From Flavobacteriaceae bacterium (lineage in GTDB: Bacteria; Bacteroidota; Bacteroidia; Flavobacteriales; Flavobacteriaceae): DNA of 7,356 bases. The position numbers and the translations under genes are program-made. Where the stretch lies: contig JAMPYA010000107.1 of assembly GCA_023700885.1 (NCBI GenBank), positions 1 through 7,356 of the forward strand. Direction: 5' to 3'. Positions 1 through 6,725 of this stretch are shown here, in pieces (position 1 is the first letter of the stretch; the number at the start of each line of letters is the position of its first letter). The notes under the pieces are model-generated. The model was not told where the DNA came from. It saw only the letters and a program-made list of their open reading frames with translations, and did no database searches.

Positions 1-1922
1 CCAGAAACGGTAACTCCAGCCAATAAACCTCCTAACATTTCAGGTCCACCAATAAATCCGACTAAAACAGGAGAAGCAATTGCTAATACTCCCGGTAAAA
101 CCATCTCTCTTAAAGAAGCTTCAGTAGAAATAGCCACACATTTTTGGTAATCAGCAACGCCATCTGCTTCATCAAAAATAGCTCTGTCTTCTGCAGTTGC
201 TTTAGACATATCACTATCATATTTTTTCATCACTGCTAAAGCAGCATTTAATTGAGGAATATCTCTAAACTGACGACGTACTTCCTGAATCATTGACATG
301 GCTGCTCTACCAACTGCATTCATTGCTAGTGCAGAGAATACAAAAGGAAGCATTGCTCCGACAAATAATCCTGCCATTACAGTAGATTGTGAAATATCAA
401 TCGATTTCATATTGGCTTGTTGCATAAATGCAGCAAATAATGCCAATGCTGTTAACGCAGCTGAGGCAATGGCAAAACCTTTACCAATAGCCGCGGTAGT
501 ATTACCTACTGCATCTAATTTATCGGTACGTTCACGAACCTCTTTTGGTAATTCAGCCATTTCTGCAATACCTCCAGCATTATCAGAAATGGGTCCATAA
601 GCATCTACCGCTAATTGAATACCTGTATTAGCTAACATTCCAACGGCAGCAATGGCAATACCATACAATCCCGCAAAATGAAAGGATAATATAATGGCTG
701 CAGCAATTAATAAAATTGGAATAGCTGTAGACATCATACCTACACCTAAGCCTGCAATAATATTAGTCGCAGCACCTGTAACAGACTGATCTACAATACT
801 TTTTACCGGTTTTGTACCAGTTCCTGTATAATATTCAGTAATCATACCTACACCTAAACCGGCAACCAAACCTACTATGGTAGCAATAAAAACACCTAAA
901 GAAGAATATTCTTTTCCTCCAAAAGTCCATGTTTCAGGCAAGAATGCATTAATGATGAAGTATGAAACAATAATCATCACTCCAGCTGATAAATATTCTC
1001 CAATATTTAAAGCTGTTTGTGGATTTCCACCTTCTTTCACTTTAACAAAGAATGTTCCGAAGATTGAAACTAAAATTCCTGTAGCGGCTAAAGCTAAAGG
1101 TAAATACACTGCTCCTAATTGAAAATCAGCAAATTCTGGAGTTGCAAAAAACACTGCACCTAATACCATAGTGGCAATAATTGACCCTACAAAAGATTCG
1201 AATAAGTCAGCTCCCATTCCGGCAACATCACCTACATTGTCTCCGACATTATCTGCAATAGTGGCAGGATTTAATGGATGATCTTCTGGAATTCCAGCTT
1301 CTACTTTACCCACTAAATCTGCTCCAACATCGGCAGCTTTGGTATAGATACCACCACCAACACGTGCAAATAAAGCAATAGATGAAGCTCCTAAAGAGAA
1401 ACCTGAGATTACATTTAATATAATTGTTAAACCATTGGAATCATTAATATTATATAAATTACTAAATATGATTAACAATACACTAATTCCTAACACTCCT
1501 AATGACACAACTCCTAATCCCATAACTGCTCCACCAGAAAAAGCCACTTCTAACGCTTTATTTAAAGAAGTTCTTGCAGCATGGGTTGTTCTAACATTTG
1601 CTTTAGTTGCGATTCTCATTCCGATAAAACCAGCTAATGCAGACATTAACGCTCCAACGATAAACGACAATGCAACAAATGGGGTTGAATCTTTATCAGA
1701 TTCTCCTTTGAAGATTAATAAAACAGCTACAGCCAGTACAAAAACAGACAAAACTTTGTATTCAGCTTTTAAAAAAGCCATAGCTCCATCTGAAATATTT
1801 TTGGCAATACGAGCCATTTTTGCAGTACCAACTTCTTGTTTAGTAACCCATGTTGCTTTATACCACATATAAAGAAGTCCAACAACACCAGCCAACGGCA
1901 AATAATAAATTAAATTTTCCAT
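1..1922 (-). CDS. hppA: Membrane-bound ion-translocating pyrophosphatase, K+-dependent type (3' end outside window)
   Basis: An integral inner-membrane pump that hydrolyses pyrophosphate and couples this to H+ and/or Na+ export. The 640 complete codons seen start at ATG 1922-1920 (MENLIYYLPL); the frame is open to the left edge. The family is usually about 700-800 residues, so roughly the last 100-150, including the final conserved active-site motif, are missing because of the window edge, not a mutation. Many hydrophobic helices are visible. The active-site motifs are intact: D198-x7-K206-x-E208 within GGGIYTKAADVGADLVGKVE, and DNVGDNVGD at 224-232. The segment GNTTAAIGKG (473-482) has Ala477 and Gly480, the residues typical of K+-dependent enzymes; K+-independent ones have Lys and Thr. 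Asp239 and Glu242 lie in the ion-gate helix, but H+ versus Na+ specificity cannot be settled from this. His215 sits in PEDHPLNPA where many relatives have Asp. A long charged cytosolic loop lies at about 548-600. The gene follows the DUF5686 gene on the same strand, with 115 bp between them. Confidence 0.96.
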   Translation of the reverse strand, partial: MENLIYYLPLAGVVGLLYMWYKATWVTKQEVGTAKMARIAKNISDGAMAFLKAEYKVLSVFVLAVAVLLIFKGESDKDSTPFVALSFIVGALMSALAGFIGMRIATKANVRTTHAARTSLNKALEVAFSGGAVMGLGVVSLGVLGISVLLIIFSNLYNINDSNGLTIILNVISGFSLGASSIALFARVGGGIYTKAADVGADLVGKVEAGIPEDHPLNPATIADNVGDNVGDVAGMGADLFESFVGSIIATMVLGAVFFATPEFADFQLGAVYLPLALAATGILVSIFGTFFVKVKEGGNPQTALNIGEYLSAGVMIIVSYFIINAFLPETWTFGGKEYSSLGVFIATIVGLVAGLGVGMITEYYTGTGTKPVKSIVDQSVTGAATNIIAGLGVGMMSTAIPILLIAAAIILSFHFAGLYGIAIAAVGMLANTGIQLAVDAYGPISDNAGGIAEMAELPKEVRERTDKLDAVGNTTAAIGKGFAIASAALTALALFAAFMQQANMKSIDISQSTVMAGLFVGAMLPFVFSALAMNAVGRAAMSMIQEVRRQFRDIPQLNAALAVMKKYDSDMSKATAEDRAIFDEADGVADYQKCVAISTEASLREMVLPGVLAIASPVLVGFIGGPEMLGGLLAGVTVS

Positions 1923-1969
1923 TTAGTTATTCGATTTATAGTAATTATTATAATTTTTTAGACGATTTG

Positions 1970-1977
1970 CAAAACTA
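1970..1977 (-). promoter_or_regulatory. Candidate -7 promoter element for hppA
   Basis: Read on the minus strand this is TAGTTTTG, an exact match to the Bacteroidota -7 consensus TAnnTTTG. It would give a leader of about 40 nt before the hppA ATG. No TTG is found at the usual distance upstream (TTT stands there instead), so the -33 element is poor. Its position between a candidate terminator and the gene supports independent hppA transcription. Confidence 0.42.
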
Positions 1978-1991
1978 AACAAACTTGTTGA

Positions 1992-2030
1992 TAAAAAAAA
2001 GTTTAAATCGCTGAACTTAATTCAGCTAAA
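1992..2030 (-). terminator. Candidate intrinsic terminator of the DUF5686 gene
   Basis: Just after the stop codon of the minus-strand gene, GCTGAA and TTCAGC (2010-2026) form a perfect 6-bp stem with a 5-nt loop. A weak outer TTTA/TAAA pairing is possible with a small bulge. On the minus strand an uninterrupted run of eight T (1993-2000) follows, but about 9 nt past the main stem. The stem is short and the T-run displaced, so termination may be partial and could allow read-through into hppA. Confidence 0.5.
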
Positions 2031-2037
2031 TGTAGTT

Positions 2038-4512
2038 TTAGAAGTGAAATCCGAAAGTGCCGCGTACAACAAATTTATTAGCATCAGGAAGATTAAGATA
2101 ACTACCGCGCCATGAAAAATCAAGTCTAAATACTTTAAAAATATTCCCTATCCCTGCATTATATTCCCAATAAATATCTTCGGGTGCTCTGTAAATAATG
2201 TTTGAGGCATTTAATGCTATATTCTTATCAGAAATTTCTCCCCAAACGCCTTTAACTCCAATAATTTCTCTTAGATTTAATTTTCTTAAATAGGGTATTC
2301 TAGAAAATATACGGCCATTAAAATTGTGTTCTAATTGTAAAGAAGCGTAGGTATCGGTTACAAATTCATAATAATTCATGGTTGCAAAAGCATTGTCAAT
2401 ACTGAAATAGGATTGATTGCCAGGAACAACATCTAGCAACCCCAAAGGAACAATACCAAAGGTTTTCCCAATTTCTATGGTTGATTTAAATCTACCAAAA
2501 CCACCTATTTGCCATGGTTGTTTATAAAATAACTGAATCTTTTGATAATCAAAATCACTGCCTAAAATATTTTTTAAACCTGCTGAAGCATTGATAAAAA
2601 TGGTTGGAAATTTATCATTTACATCGCTTCTCTCAACACCATAACCAATTGTTTTTCTACCGGGTGTGTATTTAAATGAAATATCAACCTCGGTTTGCAC
2701 TAATTCAGATTGAATCATATTGTTATTATCAAAATAATTGAGATTAAAAGTTTGAGAAGCCGAAACAAGTGTTCTATAAGAAGCACCAACTTTCATTTCA
2801 AAATTTTTAGTGGGCTCATATTGCAATCCGATACTTGTTAAATTTACATTGGTCAGTTTACCATTATCGCCACTTGCAAAAAAAGCTGATGAAGCAAAAC
2901 TTCTGCCTAAAACATCATTAGTTGTAGTTAAGGAAACACCAATTTGCTCAACATCTCGCCTATTTCCTAGGGTAAATATCAGTCTATTTCTCTTATCAAA
3001 CATATATTTACCAGATATTCCATATTTAAATTTATGATCCTTTTCTCCATACGCCAAATATCCTTGTACACGCCATAAATCATTTTGTCCGAAATACGTT
3101 CTTCCTCCAACCTTAAAACGATACCCTTCAACATCATTAAAACCAAAAGTTGAGAATATGGGTCCAAAATCAAAATTGTCAAATTCGATATAACTAGATG
3201 CTAAAATAGAAGCCAAATTAGCCATTCTTTTAAACTTAGGAATTGTATGCAAAGTATCTAACATTTTATAAATTCCCTCTTCATTTTTATTGAGTCTTTC
3301 AAATCTATTTTCTGCCCAAAACGCTTGATTTTTATTATAGATACTAACATCGTAAATATCTGTTTCCTTATCATAAAACGCTTGATCTTTTTTTTCTTCA
3401 AAATTGTAGTTTTTAAAATTTGTTGTTCTTTTTCCATACAATCCCTTGGATTTATCTTTTTTGATATAGCTAAAATCAGACATCAAAAAATCTCTCTTTA
3501 ATAAGAAAACAGAATCATTAAGCACTTCATATAATTGTTCAATATATAAATCTTTTACCCAGTTGATATTAGCACTTTTAGAAACTTGCATATTTATTTG
3601 TTTAACTGCAAACGTGGTGTCATTAATCCAAAAATCACCTTTAAATGTTAATTCGCCCGATCTACGTGGATAATACACAATATTGTAGCACCATTTATTA
3701 TCAATAAACGAACTATCGCGAAGCACATAATTATAGGCATTTACACCTGTTTTAGCAACCGGACTTACAAAACTCTTTCCAAACAATTTAATGTAATTTT
3801 CATAGATATTGTAATCTGCATATAAATCTTTTACAAAAGTGATGATATATTGATTGCCATCAAATCCAGATGTTTTGTTAGCGATTAAATCCTCTTTCCT
3901 TTTTTGATATTGATTAGAACCATACGTTTTATACAATGACTCATTGATGAACACCGGAAGAAATGTTTTTCCTGTAACTTTAGAGGTATCAATATGTTCA
4001 AAAACTACCTCTAAACCTTTAAATATTTTACTTTTAATTAAAGTGCTGTCAATGTTATTGAGATCAAATTCTATTTTTTCGTATTTATCATATTGATACT
4101 GATTGAAAAGATATAATCCATTTTGACGTTTCTTTTCCCAAACTTTCTCTAGAATATCAATTGCCGGATTCCCCTTTTTCTTTGTTTTTCCACCATATAA
4201 AACAACTTCTCGAAGCTGATTACTTTGCTCTTCAAGTGTAATTTTTAGATTTAGATCTTTATTTTTTACTTTAATTCTTTTCTTCTCAAAACCGACAAAA
4301 GAGAACTCTACATCATTAATGTTTTTATTACATTCAATATAAAATTGACCTTTTTCGTTCGTAATTGTTCCAACTGTTGAACCAACAAAAACAACATTGG
4401 CATACGGAATTGGATTATTATATACATCAACCACAATTCCTCCAATTTTAATTTGAGACCATGATGTTAGGGTAAAAAAGGAGATAATAATTAAAGAAAT
4501 TATATTTTTCAT
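2038..4512 (-). CDS. DUF5686 outer-membrane protein with carboxypeptidase-regulatory-like N-terminal domain
   Basis: An 824-residue protein of unknown function. Residues 1-20 form a Sec signal peptide (MKNIISLIIISFFTLTSWSQ), probably cleaved near residue 19-20, so the protein is exported. Residues about 22-95 resemble the carboxypeptidase D regulatory-like beta-sandwich: GGIVVDVYNNPIPYANV, then GTITNEKGQFYIE and a SFVGFEKKRI strand. This domain is common at the N-terminus of Bacteroidota outer-membrane proteins. Residues about 100-430 form a soluble DUF5686-type region. From about 440 to the end there are alternating aromatic and polar segments like transmembrane beta-strands, and the chain ends in Phe (GTFGFHF), the usual outer-membrane barrel terminus. 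There is no recognisable TonB plug, so I do not call it a TonB-dependent receptor. The ATG at 4512 is chosen because it directly precedes the signal peptide. It diverges from etfB and lies upstream of hppA. Outer-membrane localisation is inference; the substrate is unknown. Confidence 0.88.
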   Translation of the reverse strand: MKNIISLIIISFFTLTSWSQIKIGGIVVDVYNNPIPYANVVFVGSTVGTITNEKGQFYIECNKNINDVEFSFVGFEKKRIKVKNKDLNLKITLEEQSNQLREVVLYGGKTKKKGNPAIDILEKVWEKKRQNGLYLFNQYQYDKYEKIEFDLNNIDSTLIKSKIFKGLEVVFEHIDTSKVTGKTFLPVFINESLYKTYGSNQYQKRKEDLIANKTSGFDGNQYIITFVKDLYADYNIYENYIKLFGKSFVSPVAKTGVNAYNYVLRDSSFIDNKWCYNIVYYPRRSGELTFKGDFWINDTTFAVKQINMQVSKSANINWVKDLYIEQLYEVLNDSVFLLKRDFLMSDFSYIKKDKSKGLYGKRTTNFKNYNFEEKKDQAFYDKETDIYDVSIYNKNQAFWAENRFERLNKNEEGIYKMLDTLHTIPKFKRMANLASILASSYIEFDNFDFGPIFSTFGFNDVEGYRFKVGGRTYFGQNDLWRVQGYLAYGEKDHKFKYGISGKYMFDKRNRLIFTLGNRRDVEQIGVSLTTTNDVLGRSFASSAFFASGDNGKLTNVNLTSIGLQYEPTKNFEMKVGASYRTLVSASQTFNLNYFDNNNMIQSELVQTEVDISFKYTPGRKTIGYGVERSDVNDKFPTIFINASAGLKNILGSDFDYQKIQLFYKQPWQIGGFGRFKSTIEIGKTFGIVPLGLLDVVPGNQSYFSIDNAFATMNYYEFVTDTYASLQLEHNFNGRIFSRIPYLRKLNLREIIGVKGVWGEISDKNIALNASNIIYRAPEDIYWEYNAGIGNIFKVFRLDFSWRGSYLNLPDANKFVVRGTFGFHF

Positions 4513-4533
4513 ATATGATTTTTTATGTATAAA

Positions 4534-4549
4534 AGCTTTTAAAAAAGCT
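4534..4549. repeat. Inverted repeat in the probable leader of the DUF5686 gene
   Basis: AGCTTTT and AAAAGCT are separated by only AA, giving a 16-bp near-palindrome that starts 22 bp upstream of the DUF5686 start codon. It could be a small operator or a weak leader hairpin, although a 2-nt loop would force some end pairs open. It is AT-rich, and no function is shown by the sequence. Confidence 0.45.
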
Positions 4550-4603
4550 GTTTATGTTTTTTATATCTGATGATGATATTTTTACAAAGTAATTTCAAAA
4601 AAA

Positions 4604-4636
4604 ACCAATTAATTGGTCATAAATGTTACCAATTAA
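4604..4636. repeat. 14-bp palindrome ACCAATTAATTGGT plus repeated half-site
   Basis: Bases 4604-4617 are a perfect 14-bp palindrome. Its first nine bases, ACCAATTAA, recur in direct orientation at 4628-4636, 24 bp downstream from start to start. A palindrome with an extra half-site at about two helical turns is a typical layout for a dimeric regulator. It lies about 90-125 bp upstream of the DUF5686 start and just upstream of the weak minus-strand promoter candidate at 4592-4585. Binding is inference. Confidence 0.5.
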
Positions 4637-4806
4637 AATAAAACTTTATTCTATACAATAACAAACAAAGGTTCAATAATTAATACTTTTGATTCCATAA
4701 AAATTAATATCTATTTTTTATCAACTAATCATTTTCATTGATAATTAAAGAATATTAAAAATATTGCCTCAAATATTAGATATTCTACATTAAAACAACA
4801 AATTTT

Positions 4807-4824
4807 TATTATGCATGCATAATA
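4807..4824. promoter_or_regulatory. 18-bp perfect palindrome, candidate operator of etfBA
   Basis: TATTATGCATGCATAATA is identical to its reverse complement over all 18 bases, and its GC-containing core ATGCATGCAT stands out in an otherwise almost pure A/T spacer. It ends 18 bp before the candidate etfB -7 element and covers the place where a -33 TTG would be expected; no TTG is present there. With a start point about 6 nt past the -7 element, its centre lies near -41, a position used by activators that contact RNA polymerase. Operator identity and its regulator are inference. Confidence 0.5.
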
Positions 4825-4842
4825 TATTTATAAATAATTTCC

Positions 4843-4850
4843 TATCTTCG
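4843..4850 (+). promoter_or_regulatory. Candidate -7 promoter element for etfBA
   Basis: TATCTTCG matches the Bacteroidota -7 consensus TAnnTTTG at all but one fixed base. It would give a leader of about 42 nt before the etfB ATG. No TTG lies 17-23 bp upstream, where the 18-bp palindrome is found instead, so the promoter may depend on an activator or may be misassigned. Confidence 0.45.
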
Positions 4851-4898
4851 TAACCATTATTAAAATCATTAAAAATCACTTAAATAATTATATACAAG

Positions 4899-5645
4899 AT
4901 GAAAGTATTAGTTTGTATAAGTCATGTGCCTGATACCACTTCGAAAATTAACTTCATGGATAAAGATACGAAGTTTGACACCAATGGTGTGCAATATGTT
5001 ATTAATCCACATGATGAGTATTCTTTAACCCGTGCCATGTGGTTAAAAGAAAATCAAGGCGCTTCTGTAACTGTTGTAAATGTTGGAAACACAACTACAG
5101 AACCAACTTTACGCAAAGCATTAGCAATTGGAGCCGATGATGCTATTCGTGTTAATGCAGAACCTATTGACGGTTTTTTTGTTGCTAAACAATTGGCTGA
5201 AGTAGTAAAAAATGGAAATTTTGATTTAATTATTGCAGGAAGAGAATCTATTGATTATAACGGAGGAATGGTTCCGGGTATGTTAGCTACTTTACTAGAT
5301 TATAACTTTGTAAATGCTTGTATCGGATTTGAAGTAGCAGAAAATAACATTTCTGCAACTCGCGAAATTGACGGGGGTAAAGAAGTTTTAGCAACCTCAC
5401 TTCCGGCCGTTATTGCAGGTCAGAAAGGTATTGTAGAAGAAAAAGATTTACGCATACCTAACATGAGAGGAATTATGACTGCTCGTACTAAACCACTTTC
5501 AATAGTAGAACCAGTTGCTTTTGATAATACAACTGCTACCATCAACTTTGAAAAACCAGAAGCTAAAGGAGCTGTTAAATTGGTAAATGCAGATAACCTA
5601 GCTGAATTAGTTAATTTATTGCATACTGAAGCCAAAGTAATTTAA
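4899..5645 (+). CDS. etfB: Electron transfer flavoprotein, beta subunit
   Basis: The small subunit of the soluble heterodimeric electron carrier ETF, which accepts electrons from acyl-CoA and related dehydrogenases and passes them to ETF:quinone oxidoreductase. The beta subunit holds the structural AMP and contacts partner dehydrogenases. At 248 residues it has normal full length. The start MKVLVCISHVPDT is the typical ETF-beta N-terminus. VINPHDEYSL is at 35-43 and AGRESIDYNGGMVPGMLA at 113-130, equivalent to the AMP-binding AG..(A/S)ID...G segment. TREIDGGKEVLATSLPAVI (154-172) fits the ETF-beta family signature. LRIPNMRGIMTARTKPL (184-200) corresponds to the loop that in human ETF inserts Leu195 into the dehydrogenase; Ile186 appears to take that place (my alignment by eye). 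There is no Shine-Dalgarno sequence before the ATG (preceding bases TATACAAG), normal for Bacteroidota. etfA follows after 34 bp, clearly in the same operon. Confidence 0.97.
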   Translation: MKVLVCISHVPDTTSKINFMDKDTKFDTNGVQYVINPHDEYSLTRAMWLKENQGASVTVVNVGNTTTEPTLRKALAIGADDAIRVNAEPIDGFFVAKQLAEVVKNGNFDLIIAGRESIDYNGGMVPGMLATLLDYNFVNACIGFEVAENNISATREIDGGKEVLATSLPAVIAGQKGIVEEKDLRIPNMRGIMTARTKPLSIVEPVAFDNTTATINFEKPEAKGAVKLVNADNLAELVNLLHTEAKVI

Positions 5646-5679
5646 TAACAATTTTATTTAAAGATAAATCTGAAAAAAT

Positions 5680-6642
5680 ATGGCTGTATTAGTTTTTGCC
5701 GAATCAACGGAAGGAAAATTTAAAAAAACTGCTTTTGAAGTTACTTCATACGGAAAAAAAGTAGCTGAACAATTGGGAACAAACTTAGTAGTTTTAACTA
5801 TTAATGCTGATGACACTTCTTCTTTATACACTTATGGAGCTGAAAAAGTTTTAAAAACATCTAATCCATCTTTAGCAATATTTAATGCTAAAATATATGC
5901 TGATGTTATTAAACAAGCAGCAAATAAAGAAAATGCACAAGTCGTAATTATCGATTCAAGCAGTAACGGAATCTATTTAGCTCCAATAGTTGCTGTTAAT
6001 TTAAATGCAGGCTTGGCTACCAATGTAGTAGCTTTACCAAGTTCTACATCACCATTTGTTGTTAAAAGAAAATCGTTTTCTAACAAAGCATTCAATAATT
6101 CTGAGATCAAAACTGCAGTAAAAGTAATTGGATTAGCTAAAAACTCTTTTGGCTTAAAAGAACAAGTAGTTTCTGGAAGCGAAGAAACATTTTCTCCTAC
6201 ACTCATTAACAGTGGCGTTACTTCAACTTCTATAGATAAAACTACCGGTAAAGTAACTATTGCTGATGCAGATATCGTGGTTTCTGGAGGTAGAGGATTG
6301 AAAGGCCCTGAAAACTGGGGAATGATTGAAGAATTAGCTGAAGTTTTAGGAGCAGCAACTGCATGCTCTAAACCTGTATCTGATTTAGGTTGGAGACCTC
6401 ATGGCGAGCATGTGGGTCAAACAGGAAAACCAGTAACTTCAAATTTATACATCGCTATTGGAATATCTGGAGCTATTCAACATCTAGCAGGAGTAAACTC
6501 ATCTAAAGTGAAATTGGTTATCAATACAGACCCAGAGGCTCCGTTTTTTAAAGCAGCAGATTACGGAGTTGTAGGTGATGCTTTTGAAGTAGTTCCCAAG
6601 TTTATTGAGAAACTTAAAGAATTTAAAGCTCAGAATTCATAA
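5680..6642 (+). CDS. etfA: Electron transfer flavoprotein, alpha subunit
   Basis: The large ETF subunit, carrying the redox-active FAD, with normal full length at 320 residues. The N-terminal domain (about 1-185, starting MAVLVFAEST) has the nucleotide-binding-like fold shared with EtfB. The C-terminal FAD domain (about 195-315) is fully recognisable: SGGRGLK (202-208), GQTGK (246-250), and the family signature LYIAIGISGAIQHLAG (256-271) with the flavin-proximal His268. It continues into Asn282 and ADYGVVGD (293-300). Two positions differ from human ETF-alpha. The FAD-contacting Arg of GASRAAVDAG is Lys231 here (ACSKPVSDLG), and the Lys of INKDPEAP is Thr283. From memory both are usual in flavobacterial ETF, so they probably reflect lineage rather than damage. 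The protein is co-transcribed with etfB and ends just before a strong terminator. The partner dehydrogenases and quinone oxidoreductase are not encoded in the window. A bifurcating ETF is not indicated by context. Confidence 0.97.
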   Translation: MAVLVFAESTEGKFKKTAFEVTSYGKKVAEQLGTNLVVLTINADDTSSLYTYGAEKVLKTSNPSLAIFNAKIYADVIKQAANKENAQVVIIDSSSNGIYLAPIVAVNLNAGLATNVVALPSSTSPFVVKRKSFSNKAFNNSEIKTAVKVIGLAKNSFGLKEQVVSGSEETFSPTLINSGVTSTSIDKTTGKVTIADADIVVSGGRGLKGPENWGMIEELAEVLGAATACSKPVSDLGWRPHGEHVGQTGKPVTSNLYIAIGISGAIQHLAGVNSSKVKLVINTDPEAPFFKAADYGVVGDAFEVVPKFIEKLKEFKAQNS

Positions 6643-6666
6643 TATTCATTAAATATCAACTTTTAT

Positions 6667-6716
6667 AAACTGTCTAATTAATTGAGTGAATAACTCCTTA
6701 ATTAGACAGTTTTTTT
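6667..6716 (+). terminator. Strong intrinsic terminator after etfBA
   Basis: AAACTGTCTAATTAA (6667-6681) pairs perfectly over 15 bp with TTAATTAGACAGTTT (6698-6712). The 16-nt loop can form its own GAGT/ACTC mini-stem. Seven T in a row (6710-6716) follow. It begins 24 bp after the etfA stop codon. The minus-strand side lacks a clean T-run, so it should act only on plus-strand transcription. Confidence 0.92.
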
Positions 6717-6717
6717 C

Positions 6718-6725
6718 TACATTTG
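6718..6725 (+). promoter_or_regulatory. Candidate -7 promoter element for the bifunctional-nuclease gene
   Basis: TACATTTG is an exact match to the Bacteroidota -7 consensus TAnnTTTG, giving a leader of about 28 nt before the ATG at 6760. There is no TTG at the usual -33 distance; that region falls inside the terminator stem of the preceding operon. The exact -7 match and the terminator just before it together suggest an independent transcript. Confidence 0.48.

Larger units (their letters stand above)
4513..4898. other. AT-rich divergent intergenic region (386 bp) without a gene
   Basis: This spacer separates the minus-strand DUF5686 gene from the plus-strand etfBA operon. I see no protein gene or structured RNA gene in it. 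It contains the palindromes and promoter listed separately. For the minus-strand gene two weak promoter candidates exist. TTACTTTG (4592-4585, one mismatch to TAnnTTTG) has no well-placed TTG. TAATATTTG (4778-4770) has TTG at 4798-4796, but its -7 spacing is one base too long and it would imply a leader of about 250 nt. An imperfect stem-loop can be drawn at 4749-4786 (AGAATAT pairing with ATATTCT around an inner AATATT pair); in sequence this AT-rich it may be chance. Confidence 0.8.

Noticed and set aside
298..1872. Open plus-strand frames at 298-600, 877-1122 and 1435-1872
   Set aside because: They lie antisense to the pyrophosphatase gene, whose minus-strand translation matches the family motif by motif. 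The plus-strand translations show no family features.
1..1922. hppA as a truncated pseudogene
   Set aside because: The frame is intact with all visible catalytic motifs; it is incomplete only because the window ends.
2810..3182. Open frames at 2810-3037 (plus) and 2979-3182 (minus)
   Set aside because: Both are within the continuous DUF5686 coding sequence in other frames, without recognisable domains.
2038..4512. DUF5686 gene product as a TonB-dependent receptor
   Set aside because: It has the carboxypeptidase-regulatory-like domain found in many such receptors, but I see no plug domain after it.
5420..6206. Minus-strand open frames at 5420-5635 and 5973-6206
   Set aside because: They are antisense shadows of etfB and etfA, which are full-length and unmistakable.
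4899..6642. Electron-bifurcating ETF system (FixAB/Bcd type)
   Set aside because: No adjacent FixC/FixX, butyryl-CoA dehydrogenase or ferredoxin gene is present, and the subunit lengths fit an ordinary ETF.
6667..6716. Bidirectional terminator
   Set aside because: The minus-strand side of the stem is followed by TATAAAAG rather than a T-run, and no minus-strand gene ends there.
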